Source: Cycas panzhihuaensis
Lineage: Eukaryota > Cycadophyta
NCBI GenBank assembly: GCA_023213395.1
Contig: CM041465.1
Coordinates: 60,705,741 to 60,769,740 of the forward strand
DNA length: 64,000 nucleotides
Direction: 5' to 3'
Position numbers and translations under genes: made by a program. Positions 33,594 through 44,419 of the stretch are shown here, piece by piece (position 1 is the stretch's first letter; each line of letters opens with the position of its first letter). The notes beneath the pieces were generated by a model. The model had not been told where the DNA came from. It was given only the letters and a program-made list of their open reading frames with translations, and made no database searches.

Positions 33594-34005
33594 CTACAAG
33601 AAGAAGGGAGAGGCGGTGCTCAAGGATGAGGCGAATGAGGCTATCTGCCTCAGCGTTGAGGGCCCGAGGGATATTGTGGATATCAACAGAAGAAAAGCGG
33701 CTGTGGAGGGATCCGCGCAGAAGCAAGAGTCCTCAAGTGAGGGCATCGCACTGTAAAACCCGGGTGAGATGGGACACCACAACTCGAGAGTCACAAAGCA
33801 AAACAATGGGTCCGTGATGGAAACGGAGAGCATCGTGAGGGCTTCAATAACATTTGTATACTTGGCTTGTTGGTAGCCTCCGGGAGGAAGATCCTGAGCG
33901 GAGGAGGTCATGTCTGTAAGGGTCATGGAGGATCCATGCAAACACAAGGTTCAGATTACCGCGGCTTCCGCTTGCAGAAGATGTAAACAGACATCGGTGA
34001 CACAA
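33594..34005 (-). pseudogene. Tat-A second RNase H (RNase HI-like) domain
   Basis: Minus-strand pieces in three frames: SGSRGNLNLVFAWILHDP (N-terminal block, with the first Asp lost), LLCDSRVVVSHLTRVL (third acid), then FSSVDIHNIPRALNAEADSL, which keeps the HIP-x-x-N-x-x-AD signature including the last Asp. It matches the domain in Tat-B at the same relative place, so the unusual location is a family trait. Several indels disrupt it. Confidence 0.75.
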
Positions 34006-34500
34006 AATCCAAGCAATCGATGGGTGATGGAAGCAACGCATAACAAGTCAGCAGAAAATGGCCGTGAAGGGTAGGAGGACCTAGCAATGAGGTAACCCAG
34101 GGCGAGAGCAGACAATCCGATCACCGGCAGAGAGCCGAGGGGAGAAAGCCCTCGAGTGCCAAAAGGTCACCTTTAGAAAGCGAAACATGCCCCCGAGTGG
34201 GGGGGACATTCCCTTTGGGGACTCCAAGAGCGGGAAAGGACTGCGGAAATGAGTCCAGTATGCTAAACGAAATGAATGAGTATAAACTCAGGCAGGCACG
34301 GGAGTAGCGCGCAAAATGATGCAGAAGGGTCCTGGCAAAAGCGCGATGATGATGCACCATAAATGCCCTTGTAGGAGGGCAAAAAGGGCATCAATATAGC
34401 GCAATTGACAATAGGGCCAGAAGGCAAAGGTAATCGGGGCAACGAGACGGTCCTAACGACTGACGCGAGACCAAAAGCAGGAAGCCTTTGGGGCCCACTT
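34006..34500. other. Tat-A region upstream of the antisense gene promoter
   Basis: No conserved frame on either strand. It aligns with 14338-14876 of Tat-B. Confidence 0.4.
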
Positions 34501-34508
34501 TATATAAA
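34501..34508 (+). promoter_or_regulatory. Candidate TATA box of the antisense gene, Tat-A
   Basis: TATATAAA on the plus strand. A start of transcription some 30 bases on would precede the in-frame ATG at 34668, whereas the ATG at 34524 would be too close. Tat-B keeps TATATAAG at the equivalent place. Confidence 0.6.
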
Positions 34509-34523
34509 GAAATCGACGGGAAA

Positions 34524-35173
34524 ATGGATTCATTTTCACCGGCTCTCGTACGAAACCAGAGCCATTTCCTTACACAGCGGAGCACCGCCCAACTTCAGAG
34601 GCATACAGAGAGAGATCCGACCATCGGATCAGAGAGTGGGGACAGCCAACACGACCGACCAGACGACATGGCGATAGCGAGACCAGATCCAGTGAGTGGA
34701 AATCACTAAACCTGACCCAAATCGAAGTTCAAAGTTTGTTATTTTTTGTAGTTTTTAAAGTTATTTTGCATAGTCTTAGTGCCCCTTATGGGCAACGGAA
34801 GGCTTCCCGAGATCCGAATCAGACCCAGAAAGAGGCGGGGACCTGGGCATTAGGGAGCCCTGGTCCCGGTGGGCCCCACGGGGTCCACCAGAAGAAAAAT
34901 TTTTGGTTTTGGGCGTAAACCCCTTTAGGGGGTCGCTGTCAGATCATGCAGAATGATCGCGGTGCTGCGATCATTGCCGCGGGCCCCACATCGCCACGGG
35001 ACCCGTGCCAAACTTAGCGGTACCGCTAAGTTTGGCGCGCAGACGGCGTGAAGGCAGAAAAATAGGCATGAGGGTGAAAAGAGCCCCAAATCTCAGGCAG
35101 AGAGAGATTTGAGAGAGAGAGGAGTAATAATAGCTGACATGAGACTAACTTGAGGTGTTTTTGGTGTGAACAG
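34524..35173 (+). pseudogene. Antisense PMD gene, Tat-A: exon 1 and intron 1
   Basis: An open frame runs from the ATG at 34524 (MDSFSPALVRNQSHF) through a second in-frame ATG at 34668 (MAIARPDP) to CCA at 34689-34691, followed by a consensus donor GTGAGT at 34692. The acceptor GTGAACAG ends at 35173. Both junctions are in phase 0, so exon 1 joins exon 2 without a shift. The second ATG is the likelier start given the TATA position. The intron holds two strong hairpins (34952-34975 and 35007-35036). Confidence 0.55.
34952..35036. other. Paired hairpins in the intron of the antisense gene
   Basis: AATGATCGC (34952-34960) pairs with GCGATCATT (34967-34975). Further on, a perfect 30-base palindrome spans 35007-35036 with GGTACC at its centre. 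Tat-B has the first hairpin at 15325-15348 with a compensating base pair change. Related GGTACC/AAGTTT words also occur in the LTRs. Confidence 0.65.
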
Positions 35174-37039
35174 GCTGTCCTCGCGGTAGATAACCGCGAG
35201 AACGTTGGTATGGCTATGCTGAGTTACATGGAGATGATGACTGAGGAGGATAGGGACATGCTGGAGAGGTGTGGCCTGTACAAGGCCCTCAAGACACCTC
35301 AGTACACGTCAGACTGCAGGTCATTGGTGGATATAGTGTCCCATTGGGACCAGAGGAGGTATGTGTTCCACCTACCATGTGGGGATGTGATGGTCACGCC
35401 GAGGGATATCCGGCGGATACTGGGAGTTCCGGCAACGGGGAGGCCGGTGAGACTCGGGACGCCAAAGACCGAGGCAACACAGGAGGCGGCCTGTTCTTCA
35501 CAGGAGCTGGCAGGTGGGATCGGAGGGAGCACCCTCCGCAGTTCTATTATCCGGATTCCTCAAGTGAGGAAGATGATCATCGTGCATTCTGCTCCGCATT
35601 TTCCGGAAATGTAACTATAGAGAGGTTCCGGGAGGATGGATGGATGCGATTCGCCGCCGGCCGAGAGAGGATGGACTGGCAACCACGATGGCGGTGAACC
35701 TAGTCGCACTGACGCTATCAGACGTCCGGCAGAGGAGGACTATCATACGGACACCGTTATTCGGTGTTGGTATTTTGATCATTTCGGCGGTGGCACCGGT
35801 GGGGACCTCACCCTATCACAGATCAGGCCCTGATGGTCTACAGATGGCAGACTCAACTGAGGGGGACAGAGGACAGGGCCCACGTCAGGCGATCGGTGGA
35901 GGCGACATCACTAGACCTCCTTACCCTCCCAGACTACATAGCTGAGCCTTACAGGACGGTGAGGTGGGATAGTGACGATGAGGCGGGTGGAGCAGGAGTG
36001 TCTGCGGGAGATGACAACAATGACGATGGGGATGATGGGGACAGTGGAGACAAGTAGGCTAGCCGTCACGACTGTAGGGGGCGGGTCCTTCAGTGACGAG
36101 AGTGCAGAGGGTCCATCCGGGTCGCGGAGGAGAGGCAGGCCCATCAGGAGCGCAGGGCGAAGTCAGAGGACCCGTGACTAGGGCCCGCAGGCTACGGATC
36201 GCGATGGGATCTGCAGGGACGAGAGCTGGGGCCACCCCCACGAGGAGAGGGACCCACGCAGAGGAGGTGCCCGAAGACGAGGCACCTGTAGCTGGCGGAG
36301 AGCCAGGAGGAGAGGATGCCACGCGACCGGAGGATCAGGAGGCCACAGCAGGTAAGAGCCAACCTTTTCCAAAGTCATTTAGCATCCAGATAGAAGTTTG
36401 GTTTGGTTTGATCATGGTATATGGTCGACACATGGCGTGTTGCATTGGCGGTACTGAGATCGGGAGGCGATAGAGGCTATGGCGAGGGAGATATTCCCTC
36501 AGGTGTATGCAGAGGGGCAACCGCCCATCCAGGCAGGCGATGAGCCTAGAGCAAAGAAGAGCCCACAGGCGCTCGCCCGATGGTGAGGGCGAGGGACATA
36601 TGGGCTGCAGAGTCCCAAGAGCATGCCACATCCCAGGGACGACTGCAGCAGGAGAGGGATGATGCGAGACGCGAGCGAGATGAGTGCGAGGGGCAGTGCA
36701 GCTCTAGAGGCACAGGGTGGTGCAGGTGGAGATGAGGAGAGAAGAACCCAGCTAGCAGTGATCACTGAGCGTCTCTGGGTGACAGAGGAGGCACTCCGGG
36801 GAGAGCGGGATCGTATCCAGGCCAGATACGATCAACTAGTCGCGCAGATGGTCTCGAGGTCGAGCCGGAGTAGGACACGGACCCACACGGCGGCGACGAC
36901 CCCGAGATGACCTAGGGATGAGGAGAGCGAGGTAGGCAGCTCGCGGAGGCCCAGGAGGAGCCTCGGAGGCATGTGGTCCCCAGGAGAGGGATCACAGAGA
37001 CCAGGAGATGGCACCCCAGGAGCGGGGCCACAGCAGTAG
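35174..37039 (+). pseudogene. Antisense PMD-like gene, Tat-A: exons 2 and 3
   Basis: Exon 2 opens AVLAVDNRENVGMAMLSYME. At 35336-35440 it carries the PMD signature: LVDIVSHWDQRRYVFHLPCG, then DVMVTPRDIRRILGVPATG. The frame is open to 35614, after which indels shift it; matching text resumes at 35833 (MVYRWQTQLRG, LPDYIAEPYRTVRWDSDDEA). A GTAAGA donor lies at 36352. Exon 3 encodes a Glu/Arg-rich tail ending RRSLGGMWSPGEGS and stops at 37037-37039, with one CGA-to-TGA stop near 36907. The PMD call is strong; its function in the element is unknown. Confidence 0.72.
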
Positions 37040-37693
37040 GACATGTATGTGCAGATTTGACAGGGGAAAGCACGGGCCTCCAGGGGGTCATATATAGGGA
37101 TATATGATTGTACCCCCCCTGCAAGGACGCCGACTTCCCAGGATGTATGATGATACGATTTTTGATATGTATATATATGCATGGGGTGATTGGAACCCCA
37201 TTTGGATATGAGATGCTGTGCATGATGTATCATATGGATGACATGTATGGTTGTTTTGTGTATTGTGAATGTTATGTTGTAGATGTTTTATGTTGTGGAT
37301 ATTTTGTTATATGATGCACACGTTTCCTCCCATGTACGACCACACGCCTAATAGGGGCACACACACACGCCGTGAGCGGGATGACATAAAAGTGTGAGGT
37401 TAGGGAGCAGGACGGAGTACATGTCTACAGGAGAGCATAGCGGGATATGCGAAGGAAACGACGGGCAGGAAAGGGGGGCAACAATGCCCCCAAGTGTCTT
37501 CCTGATTGGGGGATGCCCAAGCAAGACGACACAAGGGTTCCCGAGAGAATACGGAACGCGGGTTCCGCTAAGGAACCGAAAAGAAGAAGGGCACCATCTT
37601 AAATTGCCACTCTACCCGTGGTTGGGAAGAATGGGGACAACCTAAGATGGTAGTTTAGGCTCATTTCGAGCAAGGCGAAGGGATCGCCAAGGA
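37040..37693. other. Tat-A space between convergent gene ends
   Basis: Non-coding and alignable with 17459-18199 of Tat-B. It separates the stop of the antisense gene from the stop of integrase. Confidence 0.5.
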
Positions 37694-38977
37694 TCATGCG
37701 TAAAACTTCTTAAGGAACATCCCATTAACCGCTTTCTCAAATTCAAGCCCTTCCGTGGTGGCTATCTCAGAAGCACCATTATCGAGGGATTCGATAGTGA
37801 CAAAGGGACCAACCCATCAGAGTTTGAATTTGGTCAAACGGTCATGGAGATATTCGAGCTTGTGGACGTAGTCCCTGTGAAACAAAGGGCGAGAACGAAG
37901 GCGTTTATCATGAGCCCTTTGTGAGCGGGCTTTGGATGCTAAGTTAGCCTGATAAGCGGCTAAGCGTCTCTCATCCAAAGCTTCGAGGTCGAGCAGACGG
38001 GCCTGTCGGATCGACTCTTCGTCGATGAAACCTCGAAGGGAAACTCGCAAAGAAGGGATCTCCACCTCCAATAGGAGCACCGCTCGATCAGAGACCGTGG
38101 AGAATGGGGTCATTCCCGTAGCGGAACGGATAGAGGTACGATAAGCCCACAAGGCAGAGGGCAGCTGAAGGTGCCAATCCCTCTGGGATTGAGCAACCGT
38201 TTTCTTGAGGATGCTGACAAGAGTCTTATTAAAAGACTCCACTTGGCTATTTGCCTGAGGGTAATAAGGGGAAGAAGTCTTGTGAGAGATTTTGAACTTC
38301 TCACAAAGCTCGTCCACCTCCTTATTACAGAAAGGAGTTCCATTGTCGGTGATTAGGACATCCAGAATTCTGAAATGGCAAATGATGTGCTGGTAAATGA
38401 ATGTAGCAATTATTTTACCGGGGGCAGTGATCAAGGGGATGGCCTCCGCCCATTTGGTGAAATACTCCGTGGCAGTCAAGACGAACTTGTGCTGCGACGA
38501 CGAAGGTGGGGAGATAGCTCCAATGAGGTCTAGTCTCCACTGAGCGAAAGGCCACAACCAAACAATAGGATGTAAAGCCTCGGAAGGCACATGAGAAATG
38601 TTGGCGTGCTCTTGACATCGCCGACATTTCCGAGCAAAGGCATGAGCGTCTTTAAAAAGAGATGGCCAAAAGTAGCCCATGCGAAGGATCCTCTGAGCCA
38701 TAGGCTGACCCCCAAAGTGACCCCCATAAATGCCGTGGTGGCATTCGCGAAGCACCTGGTCGGCTTCGTCAGCAGTGACGCAGCGGAGGAGGACCCCATC
38801 GAAGGACCTCTTATACAATACCTCATCCACGAGGAGGTACTGCCTGGCAGAAGTCCGGATACGAGATTTAACTTTGTTGCTAATGTCGGGCAAGATACTA
38901 CCGTGGAGATACCTGACTATGTCACTGCACCACTTATTATCGATGAGTGGATGGGGAGGAGCTCCCTGAATCGTCAA
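37694..38977 (-). pseudogene. Tat-A integrase (nearly intact)
   Basis: A 386-residue open stretch. Zinc region: H80/H81, H87, C118 and C121 (HHGIYGGHFGG; CRRCQ). Core: D150 in WRLDLIGAISP, D211 in LITDNGTPF, E247 in QVESFNKTL; D211 and E247 are 35 residues apart, a DD35E layout. MTPFSTVSDRAVLLLEVEIP and LEALDERRLAAYQANLASKA follow. A TGA after KFKL (37814-37816) precedes the last WVGPFVTIESLDN part, which ends at 37694. All metal-binding residues are present. RNase H to integrase passes without an extra domain. Confidence 0.88.
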
Positions 38978-39560
38978 GATGGACTCATCGGGAGAGAGTC
39001 ACAACGGGAGCACCAAAGGAGTTAGGGATAGGGGCGTCCGCGAGTTGCTCGGCCACTATCATTCCCTTCTCTGATTTCCGGTTAACAATATGGAGGTCAA
39101 ATTCTTGGAGTAGGACGGCCCAACGACCAGCCCTACCCGTCAAATCTGAGCGAGTCAGCAAGTATCTCAAGGGATTAGATTGAACGATCACCTTAGTGGT
39201 GTTGCCGAGCAAGTAGTGCCTGAACTTCTTGGTCGCATAGACCAAGGAGAGGCATTCCTTCTCGGCGGGAGAATAGTTAAGCTCAGCAGACCATGAGTGC
39301 GACTGATGAAATATATAGCTCTCTCAGTTCCTGAGTTGTCCTCCTGAGCGAGCATAGCACCCAAGGACTCGTCAGCCGCTGAGGTATACAGGATAAAGGG
39401 CCTATCGAATCGGGGAGGTGCTAACATAGGAGGCGGAAGCCAAGGCTTCCTTGAGTCCTTCAAGGCCTTTTGGGTCTTGTCGGACCAAGCAAAGGAGCTC
39501 CCTTCTTCAATAGGTTTGTGAGGGGTTTAGCGCCACATGAGTTGGCTAAGAAGCGCTGAG
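38978..39560 (-). pseudogene. Tat-A RNase H (RT-linked)
   Basis: Two overlapping frames: FILYTSAADESLGAMLAQED with ERAIYFISRTH (39188-39463), and MVYATKKFRHYLLGNTTKVI with LTRSDLTGRAGRWAVLLQEF (38985-39245). The frames change near 39250 by an indel. It would degrade the RNA template. Confidence 0.8.
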
Positions 39561-40280
39561 GAAACCGAGGCACCTAGAAACGACTTAATCTGCGTTGAGT
39601 TCTAGGTGGCGGATGTCGAGGATCACCCTGACTTTGTCAGGGTCGATCTGAATTCCCTGCTTGGATACGAGGAATCCAAGGAGTTTGCCCGAGGTAACCG
39701 CAACACACATTTAAGCGGATTAATCGACGTGATACTCGACATCGTGAGAAGATGGCACGCAGTCGGAAGGATGATGGGCTCTCACGGGAAAGACCCATCA
39801 TATCATCCATAAAGACCTCCAACGTGTCGTTGATGAGGTCGTGGAAGATGAAATGCATGGCTCTTTGGTAAGTAGTGCCTGCATTTTTAAGGCCAAAGGG
39901 CATCGCCTTGTAGGCGAAGGTACCCCAAGGAGTAGTGAAGGCCGTCTTATGGCGGTCTTGGAGAAATCAATTTGGTTATAACCAAGAAGTCACCATTAGG
40001 GACATCACTTGAATCCAAAGGCGATCAATGATCTGATCTAGGAAGGGTAACGGGAAGTTGTCCTTAGGACAAGCGTTGTTGATGTCGCGAAAGTCGACAC
40101 ATATACGGATTGCCCCGTTCTTTTTAGCAACGGGAACAATGTTGGAGACCCACTTGGGATAGTCAATAGAGGTAATGAGTCCAGCATCCAGAAGCTTTTC
40201 TACCTCCATCTTGACGGTGGCAGAAAGTTTCGGGTGAAGGGGACGCCTTCGCACACTGTGAGGGCGCCGAAGAGTGGTGA
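39561..40280 (-). pseudogene. Tat-A reverse transcriptase
   Basis: The N-terminal part (39976-40254) reads LHPKLSATVKMEVEKLLDAG, ITSIDYPKWVSNIVPVAKKN, IRICVDFRDINNACPKDNFP. The C-terminal part (39637-39903) reads MPFGLKNAGTTYQRAMHFIF and LEVFMDDMMG, with both catalytic Asp intact. At least two indels lie between. The linker to the protease continues upstream. Confidence 0.85.
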
Positions 40281-41120
40281 GGTTATGAGTGACAATCGAG
40301 GGTCGATTCCCTTCATGTCAAGATAATCCCACACGAAAATGTCTCGAAACTCCCGGAATGGGAGTATTCCTTACCTCATCGAGAAAACATTCCAACCTTA
40401 ATGACCTTGCGGGGCCAAGACTACATCTTGGGTGGCCCCATGCACATGGCGCTGCCCTCCTCGAAGTGGAGAGGGGCAAGATCAACAGGAGGAGGAGGAA
40501 CAGGAGATGTGATCAGATCAACAAGCGTGGATCCGATCGCGAGGATCTTCGGTGACCAAGCGGTGGTGACCAAGGCGGGTTAAGCGCAAGACCGCTAGAT
40601 GCTCGGCAGGGCTTCATCGCCCTGAAATAATCCACCCCATGGATGACCTTACTTGAGTAGGAGAAGCCCGGAGGGAGCGGGGCACCGGACCGTGATAACT
40701 CGGGTTGCTCGGCTTCCTCACTAAATCAAGGAAAACAGAAGGTGACCTCGGGAGGAGCAAAGGCAATTCCTCAAAACCATTACCTACGGGGGGTAATGAA
40801 AGAGGAGAAATGCCGACAGGCGGGTCAACACGAGCGATGACGTGTGACACGCACGAAGGGCTAGCCTCACCAGTGAGAGAGGTTCTAGACGGGGATCTAG
40901 AACAAGGCAGGTGCGACCTATTGGCGCGAAGGAAAGAGATGGGGTGAGGACAATCCTCGCCTTCGTCGAGCGACTCATCATCGCTGAACGAAGCAAGGTA
41001 CCCGTAACTCCCAACGCCAATAGGGGCAAACCGCGTGAGACTAGGAGGAGAAGACGCGGGGTCTTCCTCGGACGGATTAGGTATCCCAATAGAGCAAGCT
41101 GAAGCATGAGTGGATGAACC
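40281..41120 (-). pseudogene. Tat-A protease-RT linker
   Basis: Ser/Pro/Leu-rich text in shifting frames that parallels the Tat-B linker, for example SHVIARVDPPVGISPLSLPP near 40850 and MLQLALLGYLIRPRKTPRLL near 41100. No domain recognised. Confidence 0.6.
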
Positions 41121-41540
41121 TTAGTTTGTTGAACTGGTAGAGCGAGTTTGTTTAGTAAAAGGGCATTCGCGGGGGATCACTCTCATTCGTTCGTCATGGA
41201 CGAATTTAAGTTGTCCCCAAAGGGTCGAGCACACGGCTCCCATTTGATCGAGCCATGGACGACCTAGAAGGAGGTTGTAATCCACATCAACGTCAAGGAC
41301 TACAACGTCGGCAAGAACGGTCTTACCCTCAAGGGTAAGCGGAATCGCGATAGATCCCAAAGGGGTCTTCTCGCTACTGTCATACCCTTGGCATCGCCAA
41401 GGAACGGGTTCTAAGGCGGAAATACCAAGCTCTTGCATGACACGCAAGGGCATGGCATTGACGGAAGAACCGTTGTCGACAACAGCTTCTTGAAGAGTAC
41501 AATCAGCGTATCGATGGTGATGGTGAATGGGAAGTTCCAC
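41121..41540 (-). pseudogene. Tat-A aspartic protease
   Basis: A 139-residue open stretch. The active site reads AVVDNGSSVNAMPLRVMQEL with the catalytic Asp present. Further on come EKTPLGSIAIPLTLEGKTVL, VVVLDVDVDYNLLLGRPWLD and STLWGQLKFVHDERMRV. It is the only Tat protease here that is both open and with its Asp. It needs the upstream gag frame, which is shifted. Confidence 0.82.
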
Positions 41541-44251
41541 TGACGTTCCCTTTCACCGGCAGGAGGAAGATCCTTAGGATCAAAAGAAATAGCGGGTCGC
41601 AACCTTGGGCGACACCCAAAGCATGGATGTACATCACTTGATCCTAAAGCTTCCAGAGGAGGGCCATTGCCGGGACAACTCCTCGAACGTCCATCAAGGA
41701 CATTCTGCAATGGCCGTGCAGCTCGTCCACGACAGAGAAAGGCTTACCCTTCCCAAGAGGGTTGGGTAAGTACCCTTAAGTCGTAACGACCCGGGCGTCT
41801 GAGGAATAGCCTTGGGAAAGAGGACTTAGGAGGAAGGGTCTCCGGAAGAGGGTCGGAAGGAGCGGGAGGACAAAAAGCTCTCGCTGCTTCCTTATCGGCT
41901 TGAGATCGTGTAAGGGCAAAAGTGGGAGTTGCTTCGAGCAACTGGATCACCTTCTTCCCCCTGTTTCAGGGTCGTGAAGGCGACAGGGTGCGACGACTAG
42001 GAGAACGAGAAGAGGAAGAAGAATTCTGAGCGCCCTTCCCTTTATCGCGGGAAGGACGGGGATCAGGCGATCTTCCTCGGTTACAGTTGTTCTTGGTTTG
42101 GGTATTACGATCACGTTCCTCGTGCTTAGGAGCGGATCCTTATGAACTGGTTGATCCAAATTAGGCCTTGAGGCCCGTTTGGGAGAAGAATTGCGTCGAG
42201 GGGCATCCTTTGGATGCTGGGCCCTACAACGCGAATCGTCGTGGAAGCAATCCCCATGAATGGAGCACCACTTCTTCTCAAGCGGAGGGTCGGACCTTCT
42301 CGCTTGAGAGGACTGAGCATTTCCATTCCTGGGAAGAGGAGCTTGGGTAGTCTGTTGGACTTGCTTGTTTGATGTAGGAGATGAAGGATCTTGAAGCTTG
42401 AGCTCCTTCATCGTATGCTCGAATGAGCGTATAGCTGATGTGAGAGGGTCTAAAGTCCTCTCGGTAGGATGAGAGGAAGACCGCGTCGGCTGGGAAGGTT
42501 TGGTATCTTTGGTAGGGGGTGGTGCCTCACGGCGTTGTGAGGGCTTAAGAGGTTTCTTGAGACCTGCTTGGATCTCAATAGCCTCCAACGCCAAGCACTT
42601 GGCGATCGCAAAATCGCATGTGGTCGCCCCCATCTTGAGGACTTCCACGTGGACTTCGGGACGAAGCGCATTGACGAACAGGTCTCGCTTCAGCTCCTCG
42701 GACAATGTTGCCTTAGTGGAGTGTAGCAAGTTGTGGAATCGCCGCACAAAGTCACGATTCATCTCATCGTGACCTTGTTTGAGCGAAAGAAGGGACTTCA
42801 TTCCGCTCTCGAATGGATGAGCTACATCAAAATAGTTGACGAACTCATCCACCAATTGCTGGAATGAATGGATTGAATGGGCAGGGAGACGGTAGAACCA
42901 TTTGAGGCGCCACCTGCAAGGATCTAGGAATAGTTTCATCAAAATATGGTCGTAAGCCCGTGAGTCGATGCATGCCATAGAAAACTACGGACATGTTCAC
43001 GGGTCTTCTGACGAAGTTCCATCGAATCTAGGAACTTTAGGGGATGAGGCGGCAAGTTGGTTCGCGCCTCAACCGAAAGAGGGTTGACCTAAAGTCCATG
43101 AAGGGCGCGCCCTTGCTCGAACCATAGGATCAACGAATGTCGAGTAGGTAGCGCACAAGGAGGCGGATGGGGTGGGACACCGTCCCTCCTGAGGAAGCGC
43201 CTTCTTGAAAAGAGGCGTGGGGGTAGATGCCTTGGAAGGGAGTCGGGTTCCCTTGCAAAGGCACGACAGATGGGATTGCGTTGGAAGAAGGGTAAGACGG
43301 ATGTGGAACCAGGTTTTGCCCATATGGGCCACCCGTAGGTGGAGCAACCCCATATAGGTGTAGTGGATCCACCCCATAAACGGGAAGACGGCTTCCTCTA
43401 CCACCTTTAAGGTTGAGAGGTATATCCCGGGGAACGTAGAAGGAAGCACCAACGTCTTTGGGTTTTGAGGATGCGTGGGAGCGGATCCCACATGACTAGT
43501 GGTTGGAAAGCTAGTAGGGCCAATAGGCCTACTAGGGATGGTATGCGCCACATTAGGAGATGGCACATTGGTTTGATTAGGAGCGGGTATGCTAACCCTC
43601 AATTGAGGGAAAGACACACCACGAGAAGATCTTAAGGCATTAGGATCTTGATGAGAGACGGAAGGTACCACGCACGCCCCCACTGCAGGGAACGAGTGGG
43701 ACGTACGTGTAGGCACGAAAGGATTTGTGGTCATAGGAAGGGTAGATGAGGATGAAGCATGAGGTGGGGGAGCGGCAGAGGAAGAGGCCCCCCCACGAAG
43801 GACATCCTCAAACCACCCAGACGCGGCGGTTGCGTGTTGCGTGGCAACACTCGTTGAAAGCTTCAACTACGTCGACAGGAGGAGTCCCAACACACTCGTA
43901 AGAGGTGATCGGAACCTCAAACAAGGTAGGATCCTCGGAACGTTCCTCATAAGAACTGCCAACTACGCGGCAACCCTCAAGAGGAACGAGTCCTTCTACG
44001 ACGTGGGTAGAAGGACGAGCATCGAAGGAAAGGTGTTGGTCGTTTGGATAATAAAGGGGGTCGTCACCCTCTTGGGTGGACCCGGGTATAACAGGAGGAA
44101 AGGCATGGGTTTCCATGGCTGAAGTAGGGTAGGTCCAATCGGAAGAGTATCCCTCCATAGTCAGATCGGAATCCGACGAGGCAAGAAGGCGATACTCTGG
44201 GTCCTCTAACAAAGGAGGTAGACCGCGCAAACGACAAGAGAAACGCCACAT
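41541..44251 (-). pseudogene. Tat-A gag
   Basis: Begins at the ATG ending at 44251 (MWRFSCRLRGLPPLLEDPEY). The core is a 343-residue open stretch (41947-42978): MACIDSRAYDHILMKLF, LVDEFVNYFDVAHPFESGM, KQGHDEMNRDFVRRFHNLLH, ELKRDLFVNALRPEVHVEVL. A zinc-knuckle-like CSIHGDCFHDDSRC (C-x2-H-x4-H-x4-C) follows. The gag-protease junction piece is 41744-41950. Two or more indels split the gene. Confidence 0.82.
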
Positions 44252-44419
44252 GCAAGGTCAACCAACAATGTTAGGAAAAGAGAGAAAGTGGTAAAACACA
44301 CGCGTTGGGGGTTACCCAACGTGGAGATCGAGATAAGTATGAAAAGGATCACACAAGAGTAGCAAAACCAGCAGAGAGGCGAAACTAGCTCCCTTCTTGG
44401 CGGTCCCAAAGATGGTTGC
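44252..44419 (-). other. Tat-A 5' leader and primer-binding region
   Basis: The sense strand after the LTR reads GCAACCATCTTTGGGACCGC, similar to Tat-B and Tat-C. The tRNA primer is not assigned. Confidence 0.45.

Noticed and set aside
34952-35036. Hairpin as a MITE or transposon terminal repeat
   Set aside because: No target duplication surrounds it and the segment is present at the equivalent place in Tat-B, so it is part of the Tat family.
35174-37039. Env-like gene downstream of pol
   Set aside because: The gene is antisense, has a PMD signature, and shows no signal peptide or membrane segment.
38591-39025. 144-residue plus-strand open frame opposite the Tat-A integrase and RNase H
   Set aside because: It overlaps the well-supported minus-strand pol and is not open in the matching place of Tat-B; it is a frame shadow.
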